Source: Desulfovibrio sp. X2
GTDB lineage: Bacteria; Desulfobacterota; Desulfovibrionia; Desulfovibrionales; Desulfovibrionaceae
Reading direction: 5' to 3'
Assembly: GCF_000422205.1 (NCBI RefSeq)
Contig: NZ_ATHV01000018.1
Location: forward strand, 1 to 64,000
Length of the DNA stretch: 64,000 nucleotides
The notes beneath the pieces are model-generated. The model ran no database searches, was not told the DNA's origin, and saw only the letters and a program-made list of their open reading frames with translations. Position 1 is the first letter of the stretch, and every line of letters starts with the position of its first letter. Positions 51,461-60,915 of this stretch are shown here, piece by piece. Both the position numbers and the translations under genes were made by a program.

Positions 51461-51703
51461 CTACCCGGCCAGCACCTGCCGGGCCTGCGTGGGGGTGGAG
51501 CAGGACCGGAGCGCTTGGCGCACGGTATCGGGCAGGTCCAGCGCCGAGGGCGAAAGGGTGTGGCTGAACTCGACGTTCACTACGAAGGTGTGGCCGCATT
51601 CCGGGTTCGTGCAGGCGCAGTAGAGCTTGCGGAACTGCGGCGTCAGCTCGCGCGTGGTGGTGATGATTGCCTTGCTCTTGCACCGGTCACAGATGATCCG
51701 CAT
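51461..51703 (-). CDS. Ogr/Delta-type zinc-finger late activator
   Basis: An 80-residue protein with the P2 Ogr/P4 Delta finger: CDRCKSKAIITTTRELTPQFRKLYCACTNPECGHTF (Cys residues CxxC...CxxxxC). These proteins activate late P2-type promoters by contacting the RNA polymerase alpha subunit. GGAGGGAGG before MRIIC gives the start. In P2 ogr lies at the far end of the tail genes; here it is next to the portal gene on the same strand. Confidence 0.9.
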   Translation of the reverse strand: MRIICDRCKSKAIITTTRELTPQFRKLYCACTNPECGHTFVVNVEFSHTLSPSALDLPDTVRQALRSCSTPTQARQVLAG

Positions 51704-51766
51704 GGTGTCCTCCCTCCTGAAAAAACACAATCGGGGTTCCCGCACCTGGCGTCAACCAGGGTGCGG

Positions 51767-52750
51767 TCAGTTTCCAGCCTGCGCGGCGTCCTCCTGGGCG
51801 AAGCCGACCCGGAACCCGGGCGGCAGGTGGTCGTTCACCTCGAGCAGGATCTCGCGCACGGGCTGGACCTCGTTCTTGGCGTAGATCGCGTCCGTCTTGG
51901 TGATGTCGCCGAATCCGGCCGTGTTGGTGGGGATGATGCTGGCCATGGCCGGGGGGATGCGGTGGGCCGCGATGATGTCGTCGCGGCTGATGTTCTTGAT
52001 CTTCTCCAGGTCGTCCTTCGTCGAGAAGTCGCCCACGGGCAGGATCTGCACGTCCTTCTCCCGGCCGTTCGGGATGTGCAGGTACATGTTCCGGAAGTTG
52101 CCGATGCCCTTGGCCCCCTGGATGGCGGTCCTGATGCGGTCGCTGTCTTCCTGCGCAAGGCCCGCGGCAGAGGCGTAGAAGATGTAGCCCATGTGCGCGC
52201 CGTTCAGGTAGTAGCGCCGCCTGAACAGCGTAGCGTCCTCGTTCAGCAGCATGGACTGGACCGCGCCCAGGTAGGCTGGCAGGCCGTAGACCTCCTGGGA
52301 CACGTCGTAGTTCTTCAGGTGGACCACCTCGCCGGGCTCGAAGGGCACGACCTGGCCGGTGCTCGAAAGCAGGCAGTAGCGGTCGGCCTCGGACATGCGG
52401 CGCATGTTGATGGCCGGAAGGTGCCGCAGGCCGATGACCTCGCCGTAGAAGTTGTGCACCTTCTGGAAGTAGGCGTTGGCGAACACGGCGTAGTCCGTGA
52501 CCGCCGCGTGCATGGCGCGGCGAGTGAGCGCGGGCGAGGTCTGAAAGCCGCGCATGACCATGTTGACTTTGAACTCCAGGATCGGGCCGTGGTAGGCGTT
52601 GGCGCGCAGCAGGCGCGCCAGGCCGCGCAGGGGCACCGGCGTCTGGTAGTAGCGCCCGTTGTCCAGCAGCCAGACGCCGAGATTGTCCATGATCTGCCCG
52701 GCCAGGACCGGCTCAGGGTCGCCGAACGTGAAGGCATGAATCGTGCTCAT
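51767..52750 (-). CDS. Phage portal protein (P2 gpQ family)
   Basis: A 327-residue portal, the dodecameric ring through which DNA enters the head. P2-type features are FTFGDPEPVL, GRYYQTPVPLRGLARLLRANAYHGPILEFKVNMV, RHLPAINMRR and RRRYYLNGAHMGYI. GGAGGGGAA gives the start. Fourteen bases separate it from the terminase gene upstream. It forms the usual leftward Q-P pair. Confidence 0.93.
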   Translation of the reverse strand: MSTIHAFTFGDPEPVLAGQIMDNLGVWLLDNGRYYQTPVPLRGLARLLRANAYHGPILEFKVNMVMRGFQTSPALTRRAMHAAVTDYAVFANAYFQKVHNFYGEVIGLRHLPAINMRRMSEADRYCLLSSTGQVVPFEPGEVVHLKNYDVSQEVYGLPAYLGAVQSMLLNEDATLFRRRYYLNGAHMGYIFYASAAGLAQEDSDRIRTAIQGAKGIGNFRNMYLHIPNGREKDVQILPVGDFSTKDDLEKIKNISRDDIIAAHRIPPAMASIIPTNTAGFGDITKTDAIYAKNEVQPVREILLEVNDHLPPGFRVGFAQEDAAQAGN

Positions 52751-52764
52751 TTCCCCTCCGGGTT

Positions 52765-54645
52765 CTATCCGCCTATGGCCACCGTGCAGCCGCTCGTCCC
52801 GGTCATGCGGGCGAGCGGCTCGGCGGCCAGGGCGTGCATGATGCTCCAGGCCTCGTCCGCATGGCCTGTCTCGGCCGTGCGGTTCGCGGCGTAGGTGACC
52901 TGTCCGTTGCCCGTTACCACTCTGCGCACGCACATGAAGGCGTGGGCTATCCCCGTCTCGGCCGCGTCCCACTCCAGACGGCCCTGTTCCATGACCTCCA
53001 GCGCCTTGAGGACAAGAGCCGCCTTGGTCTGCACCGAGTAGACGATGGGCATGGCCAGCGGGCAGAAAGTCTTGACCTGCTCGTAGACGCCTATGCCCGG
53101 CCCGGTGGTGTCGATCCCGAGGTGCGCGAAGCGGTACTTGGCGCACAGCTCGCGGATGCGCTCAGTCTGCCAGAGGTAGGACTTGCCCACCCACTTGTGG
53201 CGTTCGATCACGCGAACCTTACCGCCGGACTTGAGCGGCGGCAGGGCCACAGTGAAGCTCGCGTCGTCGCGCGTGCGGCTCGGGTCGTAGCCGCCCCAGA
53301 CCGGCCGGTTGCCCACGGGGTGGGCGTCGCCCGGTCGGACGTCGTCCCAGTCCGCGGGATCGGCCATGCAGCCTTCGAGCAGGGGCAGGGAGAAGACGGC
53401 CATGGTGTCGTCGATGAACTCGCAGCCGAAGAGCTGGCGGAACTCCTCGGGCGTGTACTCGAGCCGGAGCTGCTTCGCGTCGAAGAGGTCGCAGCCGCCC
53501 TTCTCCGCGTCGGCCAGGGTCACGATCTGCCGCCACCAGGTGTCCGGACAGAGGACGCCCTGGCGGTGCGCCGCCGCGTCCGGCCATGGCTTGGGCCGGG
53601 CGAAGCGCTTCTGGTAGTCGGCCCCGGACCAGAGAGCGTAGGCCTCGTGCGTCACGGCCGATGGCGTGGAGAAGAGCGTGCGCCGCCATTTCTTGTGCGC
53701 GGCCATGCCCGTGGCCACCTTGAACAGCTCCCGAAAGCGCATGATCCAGAAGGCCTCGTCGATGTAGACGTGGCCGTGGTAGGACTGCGCGCTCTTCGAG
53801 TTGTTGGACAGGAAATGCAGCTCGGCCGGGCCGTTCGCCGTGTGCAGCACGAGCGGGTCGCCCGTGAGCGTGATGTCGAAGGCCTCGCCCACGAGCTGCA
53901 CGATGTAGTTCCGGAAAACCCGGGACTGCGCGCGCGTGGCGGAGAGGAAGATCTGGTTGTCGCCAGCGAGGCAGGCGTCCTCGAAAGACTCCTGGGAGAA
54001 GTACCACGTGGCGCCGATCTGCCTGCTTTTCAAGATGAAGCGATTGCGCTGCGCCTTGGCCACGCGCCAGCCGCGCTGGAAGTCGAAGAAGCGGGTGTGG
54101 AACTTCTCCTGGAACATGGCCGGGGTGATGCGGGAGACGTCGTTCTTGATCTTCTTGGCGCGCTGCTTGCGCGGCCCGTCGCCGCTTTGCTCTCCCCTCG
54201 ACCGCGCCTCGCCGTCCGGATGCGCCCCGGCCTCTCCCCCGGACGGCTCCTTGCGCGCCAGGGTCAGCTCCCGCGCCCGCAGGGCCTGCATGCGCTCCAG
54301 GGAGCCGACCAGGAGGTCCAGCTCCTTCAGGTCCTGCGCCGTCTTCGGCTCGCGCTCGACCAGCAGGGCCAGGCGGCGCGCCACGGCATCCTCGGCCGAC
54401 TCGTGGGTCAGCATGGCGTCCCACTCGCCGGACGCGGCCCAATGGTAGACCGTGCGCCGGGGCACGTTCAGGGCGTCGGAGATCTCGGCCACGGTGTAGC
54501 GCCGCAGGTACAGGCCCCGGGCCGCCGTCCTGATCTCCTCCGGGTACTGGCGCGCGCGCGCCGAGCCCTGGTTCTCGCAGCTCTCCATGCCGCCGCCATA
54601 GCACGGCCCAGCCTGCCCCTCCCGCTCTGCGAATCCGATATCCAT
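52765..54645 (-). CDS. Phage terminase ATPase subunit (P2 gpP family)
   Basis: A 626-residue large terminase. An N-terminal helix-turn-helix (YTVAEISDALNVPRRTVYHWAASGEWD) precedes the ATPase, with SRQIGATWYFSQE as Walker A-like region and HVYIDEAFW as Walker B. The nuclease part has GGYDPSRTRDDASF and LGIDTTGPGIGVYE aspartates. It packages DNA into the head. The first ATG has no good ribosome site; the ATG at 54588 (607 residues) may be the true start. It faces away from the capsid operon. Confidence 0.92.
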   Translation of the reverse strand: MDIGFAEREGQAGPCYGGGMESCENQGSARARQYPEEIRTAARGLYLRRYTVAEISDALNVPRRTVYHWAASGEWDAMLTHESAEDAVARRLALLVEREPKTAQDLKELDLLVGSLERMQALRARELTLARKEPSGGEAGAHPDGEARSRGEQSGDGPRKQRAKKIKNDVSRITPAMFQEKFHTRFFDFQRGWRVAKAQRNRFILKSRQIGATWYFSQESFEDACLAGDNQIFLSATRAQSRVFRNYIVQLVGEAFDITLTGDPLVLHTANGPAELHFLSNNSKSAQSYHGHVYIDEAFWIMRFRELFKVATGMAAHKKWRRTLFSTPSAVTHEAYALWSGADYQKRFARPKPWPDAAAHRQGVLCPDTWWRQIVTLADAEKGGCDLFDAKQLRLEYTPEEFRQLFGCEFIDDTMAVFSLPLLEGCMADPADWDDVRPGDAHPVGNRPVWGGYDPSRTRDDASFTVALPPLKSGGKVRVIERHKWVGKSYLWQTERIRELCAKYRFAHLGIDTTGPGIGVYEQVKTFCPLAMPIVYSVQTKAALVLKALEVMEQGRLEWDAAETGIAHAFMCVRRVVTGNGQVTYAANRTAETGHADEAWSIMHALAAEPLARMTGTSGCTVAIGG

Positions 54646-54692
54646 TGAATCGGACAGCGCTTTCTTGCGCGCGGCTTGCCGGATGTGCCTAC

Positions 54693-55562
54693 ATGCCGTC
54701 CATGAACAAGCCCGCCCTCGTCACCGATTTCGTGAAGATCGGCCAGTCCGGCAAGGCCATCGACGGCCGGGACATCGCCCCGCAGTGGCTGCGCGACGCG
54801 GCCGAAACCTACAAGCAGGACACGTACACCGCCCTGATCTGGCCGGAGCACATCCGCATCCAGAACTACGGGAAGGTGGTTGAGCTGCGGTCTGACGAGA
54901 AGGACGGGGTCGTCTCCCTGTATGCGCGTCTGGCCCCCAACGCCTCCTACATGCTGAACAACAGGTTCGGGCAGCAGCTCTTCACCAGCATGGAGGTGGC
55001 CCCCAATTTCGCCGGGACCGGCAAGGCCTACCTCGTGGGCCTGGGCGTCACGGACTCGCCTGCCAGCCTCGGCACGGACGAGATCAAGTTTTCCACCCGC
55101 AAGAACGCCTCCGACAGCGTCTTCCTGCCCGGCGTCGAATTCTCCTTCCCCTCTCCGGAGGAGGACGGCGAGGCCCCGAGCTGGTTCACGCGCTTCATGG
55201 AGCGCTTCACAACCACCAAAGAGGACACGGAGACCATGGACCAGAAACAGTTCGATGCACTGACGGCCCAGGTCGATACCCTGGCCGCCTCCGTCAAGGA
55301 GATCGCGGGCAAGGTCGAATCCCTGGCCGCCAAGCCCGCCTCCGACGAGGCCGGAACCGAGGCCACACCCGGCGCCGGGAGCGAAGCGAAGACCGAACCC
55401 GGCACCGCGGCCGACGGCGAGAAGTTCGCGGCCATCGAGGCCGGTCTGTCCAAGCTGGGCACCCAGCTCGACGAGATCTCCAAGCGCTTCGAGGCCGCCC
55501 GCCCGGGCACGACCGCCCCCGCCAGCTCCGGCCCGTCCGGCGAGCAGGACCCCCTCTACTAG
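54693..55562 (+). CDS. Capsid scaffolding protease (P2 gpO family)
   Basis: A 289-residue scaffold. The N-terminal protease part (KPALVTDFVKIGQSGKAIDGRDIAPQWLRDAAETY, SMEVAPNFAGTGKAYLVGLGVTDSPASLGT) cleaves capsid precursors. The C-terminal half (about 180-275) is a helical scaffold with an Ala/Gly/Thr-rich linker. It is needed only during head assembly. Two ATGs nine bases apart (54693, 54702) are possible, both with weak ribosome sites. First gene of the rightward head operon. Confidence 0.92.
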   Translation: MPSMNKPALVTDFVKIGQSGKAIDGRDIAPQWLRDAAETYKQDTYTALIWPEHIRIQNYGKVVELRSDEKDGVVSLYARLAPNASYMLNNRFGQQLFTSMEVAPNFAGTGKAYLVGLGVTDSPASLGTDEIKFSTRKNASDSVFLPGVEFSFPSPEEDGEAPSWFTRFMERFTTTKEDTETMDQKQFDALTAQVDTLAASVKEIAGKVESLAAKPASDEAGTEATPGAGSEAKTEPGTAADGEKFAAIEAGLSKLGTQLDEISKRFEAARPGTTAPASSGPSGEQDPLY

Positions 55563-55574
55563 GAGCGCAGACAC

Positions 55575-56600
55575 ATGAGACTCGACACCCGCAAACTCTT
55601 CGCGGCCCTGCTCGGCCGCCTGGCCTCCACCTACGGCGTGGCCTCGGTGGAGCAGCAGTTCTCCATCGACCCGACCGTCGCCCAGCGCCTTACGGACAAG
55701 ATCGTCGAGCAGGCCACCTTCCTGCCCAAGATCAACGTCATTCAGGTGGACGAGCTGAAGGGCCAGAACATCCTGGGCTACGCCAACGCGCCCGTCACCG
55801 GCCGCACCGACACCACCCAGGCCGGAAAGGAGCGCACCCCGCGCAACGTCGTGGGGCTCGGCAGCTACGGCTACGAGCTGCTCCAGACCAACGCCGACGT
55901 GGCCATGCCCTATCGCCTCATGGACGCCTGGGCGAAGTTCGCTGACTTCATGGAGCGCTACGCCCGCTACGTGCAGCAGCGCATGGGCAGCGACATGGAG
56001 CTGATCGGCTGGTACGGCACCTCGGCCTCCGCCGACACCGACCCCGCCACCTACCCGCTCCTGCAGGACGTGAACAAGGGCTGGCTGCAGTACCTGCGCG
56101 ACAACCTGTCCGGGAACGTCCTGTCCGAGGGCGCGACCCCCGGCGAGATCCGCATCGGCGCGACCGGCGACTGGGCCAACCTGGACGTGGCCGTGCTCGA
56201 CCTGCAGCAGGGCATCCCGCAGTACATGCGCCAGGGCCTGGTCGCCCTCATCGGAAGCGACCTGATCGCCAAGGAAAAGTCCGCCCTGTACGCCGCCATC
56301 GGCGACAAGCCCACGGAGAAGGCCCTCGTGGCCGCGGGCATGACCACCTTCGGCGGCCTGCCCTGGGAGACGCCCAGCAACTTCCCCGCTCGCGGCATCG
56401 TCGTCACCTCCTACGACAACCTCTCCATCTACCAGCAGTCCGGCTCCTGGCGCCGCCAGGTCGTGGACAACCCGAAGAAGGACCAGGTCGAGGACTACAA
56501 CTGCCGCAACGAGGGCTACGTGGTCGAGACTCCGGAGAAGATGGTCGCCCTCGAGTTCGCCAACGTCCGCCTGCCCGACGGCGCGGGCGGCTGGGAGTAA
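55575..56600 (+). CDS. Major capsid protein (P2 gpN family)
   Basis: A 341-residue coat protein, the usual P2 size. Hallmarks are FSIDPTVAQRLTDKIVEQATFLPKINVIQVDELKGQ, YGYELLQTNADVAMPY and VVDNPKKDQVEDYNCRNEGYVVETPEK. It builds the icosahedral shell after gpO processing of its N-terminus. AGGAG precedes the ATG. Confidence 0.94.
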   Translation: MRLDTRKLFAALLGRLASTYGVASVEQQFSIDPTVAQRLTDKIVEQATFLPKINVIQVDELKGQNILGYANAPVTGRTDTTQAGKERTPRNVVGLGSYGYELLQTNADVAMPYRLMDAWAKFADFMERYARYVQQRMGSDMELIGWYGTSASADTDPATYPLLQDVNKGWLQYLRDNLSGNVLSEGATPGEIRIGATGDWANLDVAVLDLQQGIPQYMRQGLVALIGSDLIAKEKSALYAAIGDKPTEKALVAAGMTTFGGLPWETPSNFPARGIVVTSYDNLSIYQQSGSWRRQVVDNPKKDQVEDYNCRNEGYVVETPEKMVALEFANVRLPDGAGGWE

Positions 56601-56603
56601 GCC

Positions 56604-57371
56604 ATGAGCTTGATGCGCAAACACCAGCAGAAGGTGGCCGCCGCTGCCGCCGCGCCCGCCGGGCAGGCCATCGCCCCGGGGGCGCGGGTGCTCGGCACCA
56701 TGCCCCAGGGCCTCATGGGCGGCAGCAAGCTCGCGGCCATGGTCACGGCCTCGCTTCGCGAGGACCTGGACCAGTTGCACGGCCTGGCCTCTGTGGAACG
56801 CAAGGCCGACCTCAAGCGCGACGTGCTCCTGCCCAAGTACCGCGACTACGTCGCCCGCCTCATGGCGGACGGCAAGCCGCACGAGCTGCTCGGCTGGTAC
56901 CTCGTCTGGTGCTTCGACGCCGGGCGGATCGAGGAGGCCCTGCAGGTCGCCTCGTGGTGCATGGCGCACGGCCAGGGCCTGCCCGAGAAGTTCAAGTCCT
57001 CGCTGCCGCTCTTCGTGGCCAGCCAGACGCTGGCCTGGGCCGAGGGCGAATACAACGCCGCGCGGACCTTCTCGCCCTACCTGGGCCAGATCCTCGCGGA
57101 CATGGAGGGCGACGACGCCTCCGCCTGGGACGTTCCCGACCAGGTCAAGGCCGGGTTCTACCGCCTGATCGGCCTCCAGGCCGAGAAGGACGGCGACCTC
57201 CAGGCCGCGTCCGGCGCCCTGGAACGAGCCATGGACCTCGGGGCCAAGGTCAAGACGGCCCTGGAGGGCGTGCGCAAGCGCCTGTCCCGTACCGACACCA
57301 CCACGCCCGCACCCGCCGCGTCGGCTCCGGAGGATTCCGGGGCCGACAAGGCGGACGAGGCGAACGGATAG
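56604..57371 (+). CDS. Terminase small subunit/endonuclease (P2 gpM family)
   Basis: A 255-residue protein with the gpM pattern MRKHQQKVAAAAAAPAG near the start and a helical domain (LLPKYRDYVARLMADGKPHELLGWYLVWCFDAGRIEEAL). It recognises and cuts cos ends with gpP. It begins three bases after the capsid stop. The 94 bp after it contain one hairpin (GGGGCTGCCC/GGGCAGCCCC). Confidence 0.88.
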   Translation: MSLMRKHQQKVAAAAAAPAGQAIAPGARVLGTMPQGLMGGSKLAAMVTASLREDLDQLHGLASVERKADLKRDVLLPKYRDYVARLMADGKPHELLGWYLVWCFDAGRIEEALQVASWCMAHGQGLPEKFKSSLPLFVASQTLAWAEGEYNAARTFSPYLGQILADMEGDDASAWDVPDQVKAGFYRLIGLQAEKDGDLQAASGALERAMDLGAKVKTALEGVRKRLSRTDTTTPAPAASAPEDSGADKADEANG

Positions 57372-57465
57372 AACCTCCTCGTACCGGCCGGGGCTGCCCG
57401 GGCCGAGGCACCGCGCGGGGCGCGGATGACCGAAGGCCACGGGCAGCCCCCAATCCGGGGGACGC

Positions 57466-57921
57466 ATGAGCTTCAACGCCCTGCCAGACACGGCCTCCAC
57501 GGCCACCATCACCGGAGACGGCTGGTATCCCGACCTTGCCGTCGCTGAATTTCAGAGCGTCTACCGCCTGCCAGCGGAGTTCGCGGAAGCCCTCGTCATC
57601 GACCACCTGACCCTGGCCATGATGTGGGCTGCAAGGCAGCTCGCGTCCTGGCGCGCGGAGCGCGAGGCCGAGGGCATGGCCGCGCTGGCCGACATCCCCT
57701 ATGCCGGACTCTCCGGCGGTGCGGTCCTGGTCTGGAAGCGCGCCGTGTACTGCCATGCCAAGGCCCTGCTGCTCGGCCAGTTCGCCACCATGGACCGCCG
57801 CGAGGCGGCCAGGAACGAGGCCAAGGAAGCGCCCGAGACGGCGGACAGGTATCTGGCCTGGGCGCACGACGCCATCGCCGACCTGCTCGGCAACGGGCGC
57901 ATCGCCGTGGAGCTGGTCTGA
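57466..57921 (+). CDS. Head completion protein (P2 gpL family)
   Basis: A 151-residue protein that seals the packaged head. Typical are ITGDGWYPDLAVAEFQSVYRLP near 16-37 and the helix DHLTLAMMWAARQLASWRAE. GGGG precedes the ATG. Its stop shares one base with the next start (TGATG). Confidence 0.9.
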   Translation: MSFNALPDTASTATITGDGWYPDLAVAEFQSVYRLPAEFAEALVIDHLTLAMMWAARQLASWRAEREAEGMAALADIPYAGLSGGAVLVWKRAVYCHAKALLLGQFATMDRREAARNEAKEAPETADRYLAWAHDAIADLLGNGRIAVELV

Positions 57922-58397
57922 TGCGCAAGATAGCCGCCCTTGTCGCCCACCTGGAGGCTGCCACCGGGATCAAGCGCGAGCAGATCCACGCCTACGCGGA
58001 CAAGGGCAACCTTTCCCCCTCCGGCCGTCACCTCGGGTTCGGGGGGCCTGACGGCACCATCGAACAGATCGAAATCGGCGTCTGGAAGTACGACGCCGTT
58101 ATCCAGATCGAGCGCTACGCCGGGGACGGCCCGGCGCTCCTGGCCATTATCCTCGGCTGGCTCGAGGACAACGACGCCGACCGGGAGGGCCTGCTCGACC
58201 CGGAAGTCGACGTCGAGCTCAACGACAACCTGACCTGCGACTTCGAGCTGGCCTGCGAGTTCGAGGAGTTCATTTCGGTCGTGGCCGACGAGGCCGGACC
58301 CGGCCCCATCGCCTTCAACGGCAAACGCTGGCGCGTCGCCGAGCCTGACATCACGGCGGCCGATTCCCTGGCGGGCATGGAGGGGCACCGTGGCTGA
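57921..58397 (+). CDS. Tail completion protein (P2 gpR family)
   Basis: A 158-residue protein (WKYDAVIQIERYAGDGPALLAIILGWLEDND, RWRVAEPD) with the gpR layout. It completes the tail terminus that joins to the head. Coupled to gpL before and gpS after. Confidence 0.85.
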   Translation: MRKIAALVAHLEAATGIKREQIHAYADKGNLSPSGRHLGFGGPDGTIEQIEIGVWKYDAVIQIERYAGDGPALLAIILGWLEDNDADREGLLDPEVDVELNDNLTCDFELACEFEEFISVVADEAGPGPIAFNGKRWRVAEPDITAADSLAGMEGHRG

Positions 58398-59085
58398 CGC
58401 GCCGATGCTCACCGACTGGTGGGATTCCTCCCGCTCCGCCCGCCTGGACGAGCAGCTCGCAGCCCTCGGCGGCGAGATCCGCGACCGCATGAAGTACGCC
58501 CGCAGACTCGCGGGCTACGTGCGCACCCAAGCGCGCCGCAACATCCGCCGCCAGGAGACGGTGGATGGAGGCCCCTTCTCCCCGCGCAAGCAGGCGCGGG
58601 CCGACCGCGCCATGCTGGCAGGATTGGCGAAGGGCATGGAAGTCGTCTCCCGCTCCGAGGCTGGCGGCGCCCTCGTGACCTGGAAGTCGGGGTTCACCGC
58701 GAAGATCGCCTTCCGCCACCAGCGTGGCGTGGGCGAGGACTGGACCCCGGAGAAGGCGGAGAAGGTCTACGGCCGCCCCAACTACGACAAGCCGTGCACC
58801 CGCAGGCAGGCCCAGGCCCTCGTCCGAGAGGGCTACCGCCTCATGGTGCCCATGAAGGGCGGCGGCAGACGCCCCAAGCGCGTCACCGTCACCTGGCTGG
58901 AGAAGCATTTCACCCTCGGCCATGCCGGTATCGTCCTGCGACTCATGCGCACCCAGAAGGCGCAGGGAAAGCAGTCCTGGCGCGACACCGTTCCGGCCAG
59001 AACCTTCCTCGGCGTCACCTCGGCAGAGGCCGACAAGATGTGCGAGCGCCTCGCTAAAACCGTGCTGGGCAGCGTGCCCAGGTAG
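58390..59085 (+). CDS. Tail completion/virion morphogenesis protein (P2 gpS family)
   Basis: A 231-residue basic protein with MKYARRLAGYVRTQARRNIRRQETVDGGPFSPRK near 35-70 and PARTFLGVTSAEADKM near 205, both gpS-like. GTG start overlapping the gpR gene by eight bases. It is longer than P2 gpS (about 150) because of a central insert. Confidence 0.85.
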   Translation: MADAPMLTDWWDSSRSARLDEQLAALGGEIRDRMKYARRLAGYVRTQARRNIRRQETVDGGPFSPRKQARADRAMLAGLAKGMEVVSRSEAGGALVTWKSGFTAKIAFRHQRGVGEDWTPEKAEKVYGRPNYDKPCTRRQAQALVREGYRLMVPMKGGGRRPKRVTVTWLEKHFTLGHAGIVLRLMRTQKAQGKQSWRDTVPARTFLGVTSAEADKMCERLAKTVLGSVPR

Positions 59086-59096
59086 GAGAGACCCAC

Positions 59097-60206
59097 ATGC
59101 TCGGAAAGGTACAGATCAACAATTTGAACCTCGTCCAGGGGGCTCTGCCCGCGGTCGAGGGCTACTTCCTGTTCATCGGGCGCGGGGCCGGGGTGAACGA
59201 GGGCGCGCTCGTGACCATGAACAGCGAGACGGACCTGGACGGCGTCCTCGGCGCCGACGACTCGGACCTGAAAGCCAACATCTCGGCCGCGCGCCTCAAC
59301 GCCGGGCAGAACTGGAACGGCTGCGTCATCCCCCTGGCCGAGGGAGCCGCCTGGGCCGATGCCGTGGACTTCGCCATGGAGCGCACCTCGGTGGAAGCCG
59401 TCGTCATCGTGGACCCCGTGACCGCGGTCGAGGAGATCGAGGACATGCAGGCCAAGGCCGAAAGCATCATGGCCCGCTACATGCGCCCGCTGTTCTTCAT
59501 CGCCCGGAGCCGCGCACCGCTGCCCACGGAGACCTGGGAGCAGTTCCTGGACGCCGTGCGGCCCCTGACCCTGAACGTGGCCGCCGACCAGGTCAGCCCC
59601 GTGGCCACGGTGTGGGGGCCGGAGATCGGCACCTACGCCGGACGCCTGGCCAACAGCTCCGTGACCGTGGCCGATTCGCCCATGCGCGTGGCCACCGGCG
59701 CCCTGGTGGGCGAGTGGACCACGCGCCCGGTCGATTCCTCCGGCCGCGTCCTGGACATGTCCGTGCTCGACGCCCTGGACAAGGCCCGCTTCTCCGTGCC
59801 GCAGTGGTACCCGGACTACCCCGGTATGTACTGGGGCGACGGCAACGTGCTCGACGTGCCCGGCGGCGACTTCGAGGTCATCGAGAACCTGCGCACCGTG
59901 CAGAAGGTCATGCGCCGCATCTACCCCCTGGCCGTGGCCAGGGTGGCCGACCGCCGCATCAACAACACCCCGGCCAGCACGGCCGCCGCGCAGACCTACT
60001 TCATGCGGCCCCTGCGCGAGATGTCCAAGAGCCGCAAGATCCTCGGCGAGATCTTCCCCGGCGAGGTGGAGCCGCCCAAGGACGGCGACATCGTCATCTC
60101 CTGGCCCACCAAATACCAGGTGGAGATCTACATCGCGGTCAGGCCCTACAACTGCCCCAAGACCATTACCTGCAACATTCTCCTCGATCTTACGAACTAC
60201 GGGTAG
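59097..60206 (+). CDS. Tail sheath protein (DUF2586-like)
   Basis: A 369-residue protein that fits the DUF2586 sheath group of contractile P2-like phages rather than P2 FI itself. It has a GYFLFIGRGAG start, a central ADQVSPVATVWGPEIGTYAGRLANS region and a PTKYQVEIYIAVRPYNCPKTITCNI C-terminus typical of sheath donor strands. AGGAG precedes the ATG. The tube gene follows after seven bases. Confidence 0.85.
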   Translation: MLGKVQINNLNLVQGALPAVEGYFLFIGRGAGVNEGALVTMNSETDLDGVLGADDSDLKANISAARLNAGQNWNGCVIPLAEGAAWADAVDFAMERTSVEAVVIVDPVTAVEEIEDMQAKAESIMARYMRPLFFIARSRAPLPTETWEQFLDAVRPLTLNVAADQVSPVATVWGPEIGTYAGRLANSSVTVADSPMRVATGALVGEWTTRPVDSSGRVLDMSVLDALDKARFSVPQWYPDYPGMYWGDGNVLDVPGGDFEVIENLRTVQKVMRRIYPLAVARVADRRINNTPASTAAAQTYFMRPLREMSKSRKILGEIFPGEVEPPKDGDIVISWPTKYQVEIYIAVRPYNCPKTITCNILLDLTNYG

Positions 60207-60213
60207 GTGAACC

Positions 60214-60708
60214 ATGCAGCGCATTTCCGGAAAAAACTTCGACGTCCAGGTCGGCGACCTCGCCGTCCATGTGAACAAATGCAGCCTGACCATCGAGGAT
60301 TCCACCGAGGTGGCGCAGGACAACGGCGTGCCCAACGGCTGGGTGGACGGCGACGTCAAGGCCGACGGCGAGCTGGAGCTTGACGCCCTCGGCATCGGCC
60401 TGCTTTCCGACGCGGCCAAGGCCGCGGGCAGCTTCCGCCAGCTCCCGGAGTTCGACATCCTCTTCTACGCCAAGACCGGGGCCAGCGAAGAGCTGAAGGT
60501 CGAGGCCTTCGGCTGCAAGCTGAAGGTCGAATCGCTCCTCGACATCGACAAGAAGGGCGGGGAGAAGCACGTCTCCAAGGTCAAATTCATGGTGACGTCC
60601 CCGGACTTCGTCCACATCAACGGCGTTCCCTACCTCTCCTCCGCCGACATCGCGGGCCTGCTCGACAATACGAGCAGCAGCTCGAGCAGCCTGACCGGGA
60701 GCGAGTAG
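60214..60708 (+). CDS. Tail tube protein (DUF2597-like)
   Basis: A 164-residue beta-rich protein (SGKNFDVQVGDLAVHVNKCSLTIEDSTEVAQDNGVPNGWVDGDVKADGELELD). It matches the DUF2597 tube group that pairs with DUF2586 sheaths. The Ser-rich end (SSSSSSLTGS) is unordered. Confidence 0.85.
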   Translation: MQRISGKNFDVQVGDLAVHVNKCSLTIEDSTEVAQDNGVPNGWVDGDVKADGELELDALGIGLLSDAAKAAGSFRQLPEFDILFYAKTGASEELKVEAFGCKLKVESLLDIDKKGGEKHVSKVKFMVTSPDFVHINGVPYLSSADIAGLLDNTSSSSSSLTGSE

Positions 60709-60711
60709 CCC

Positions 60712-60915
60712 ATGGACGCCGCCGACATCGCCGGGGAGCGCGAATACATCCACCGGGAAGAATCCCTGGCCAGGATGCGCGCCGCGCGCCCCAGCGGCCC
60801 GAGCCGCGAGACCTGCGAGGAGTGCGGCGGGAAAATCCCCCTTGCCAGGCGCGAGGCCGTGCCCGGCGTGCGCCTGTGCATCAACTGCCAGACGAAGCAT
60901 GAGGAAGACGCATGA
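60712..60915 (+). CDS. TraR/DksA-type zinc-finger protein
   Basis: A 67-residue protein with a C4 finger (CEECGGKIPLARREAVPGVRLCINCQ). Phage relatives bind RNA polymerase in its secondary channel and retune host promoters. It begins right after the tube gene and its stop overlaps the endolysin start (ATGA). Confidence 0.9.
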   Translation: MDAADIAGEREYIHREESLARMRAARPSGPSRETCEECGGKIPLARREAVPGVRLCINCQTKHEEDA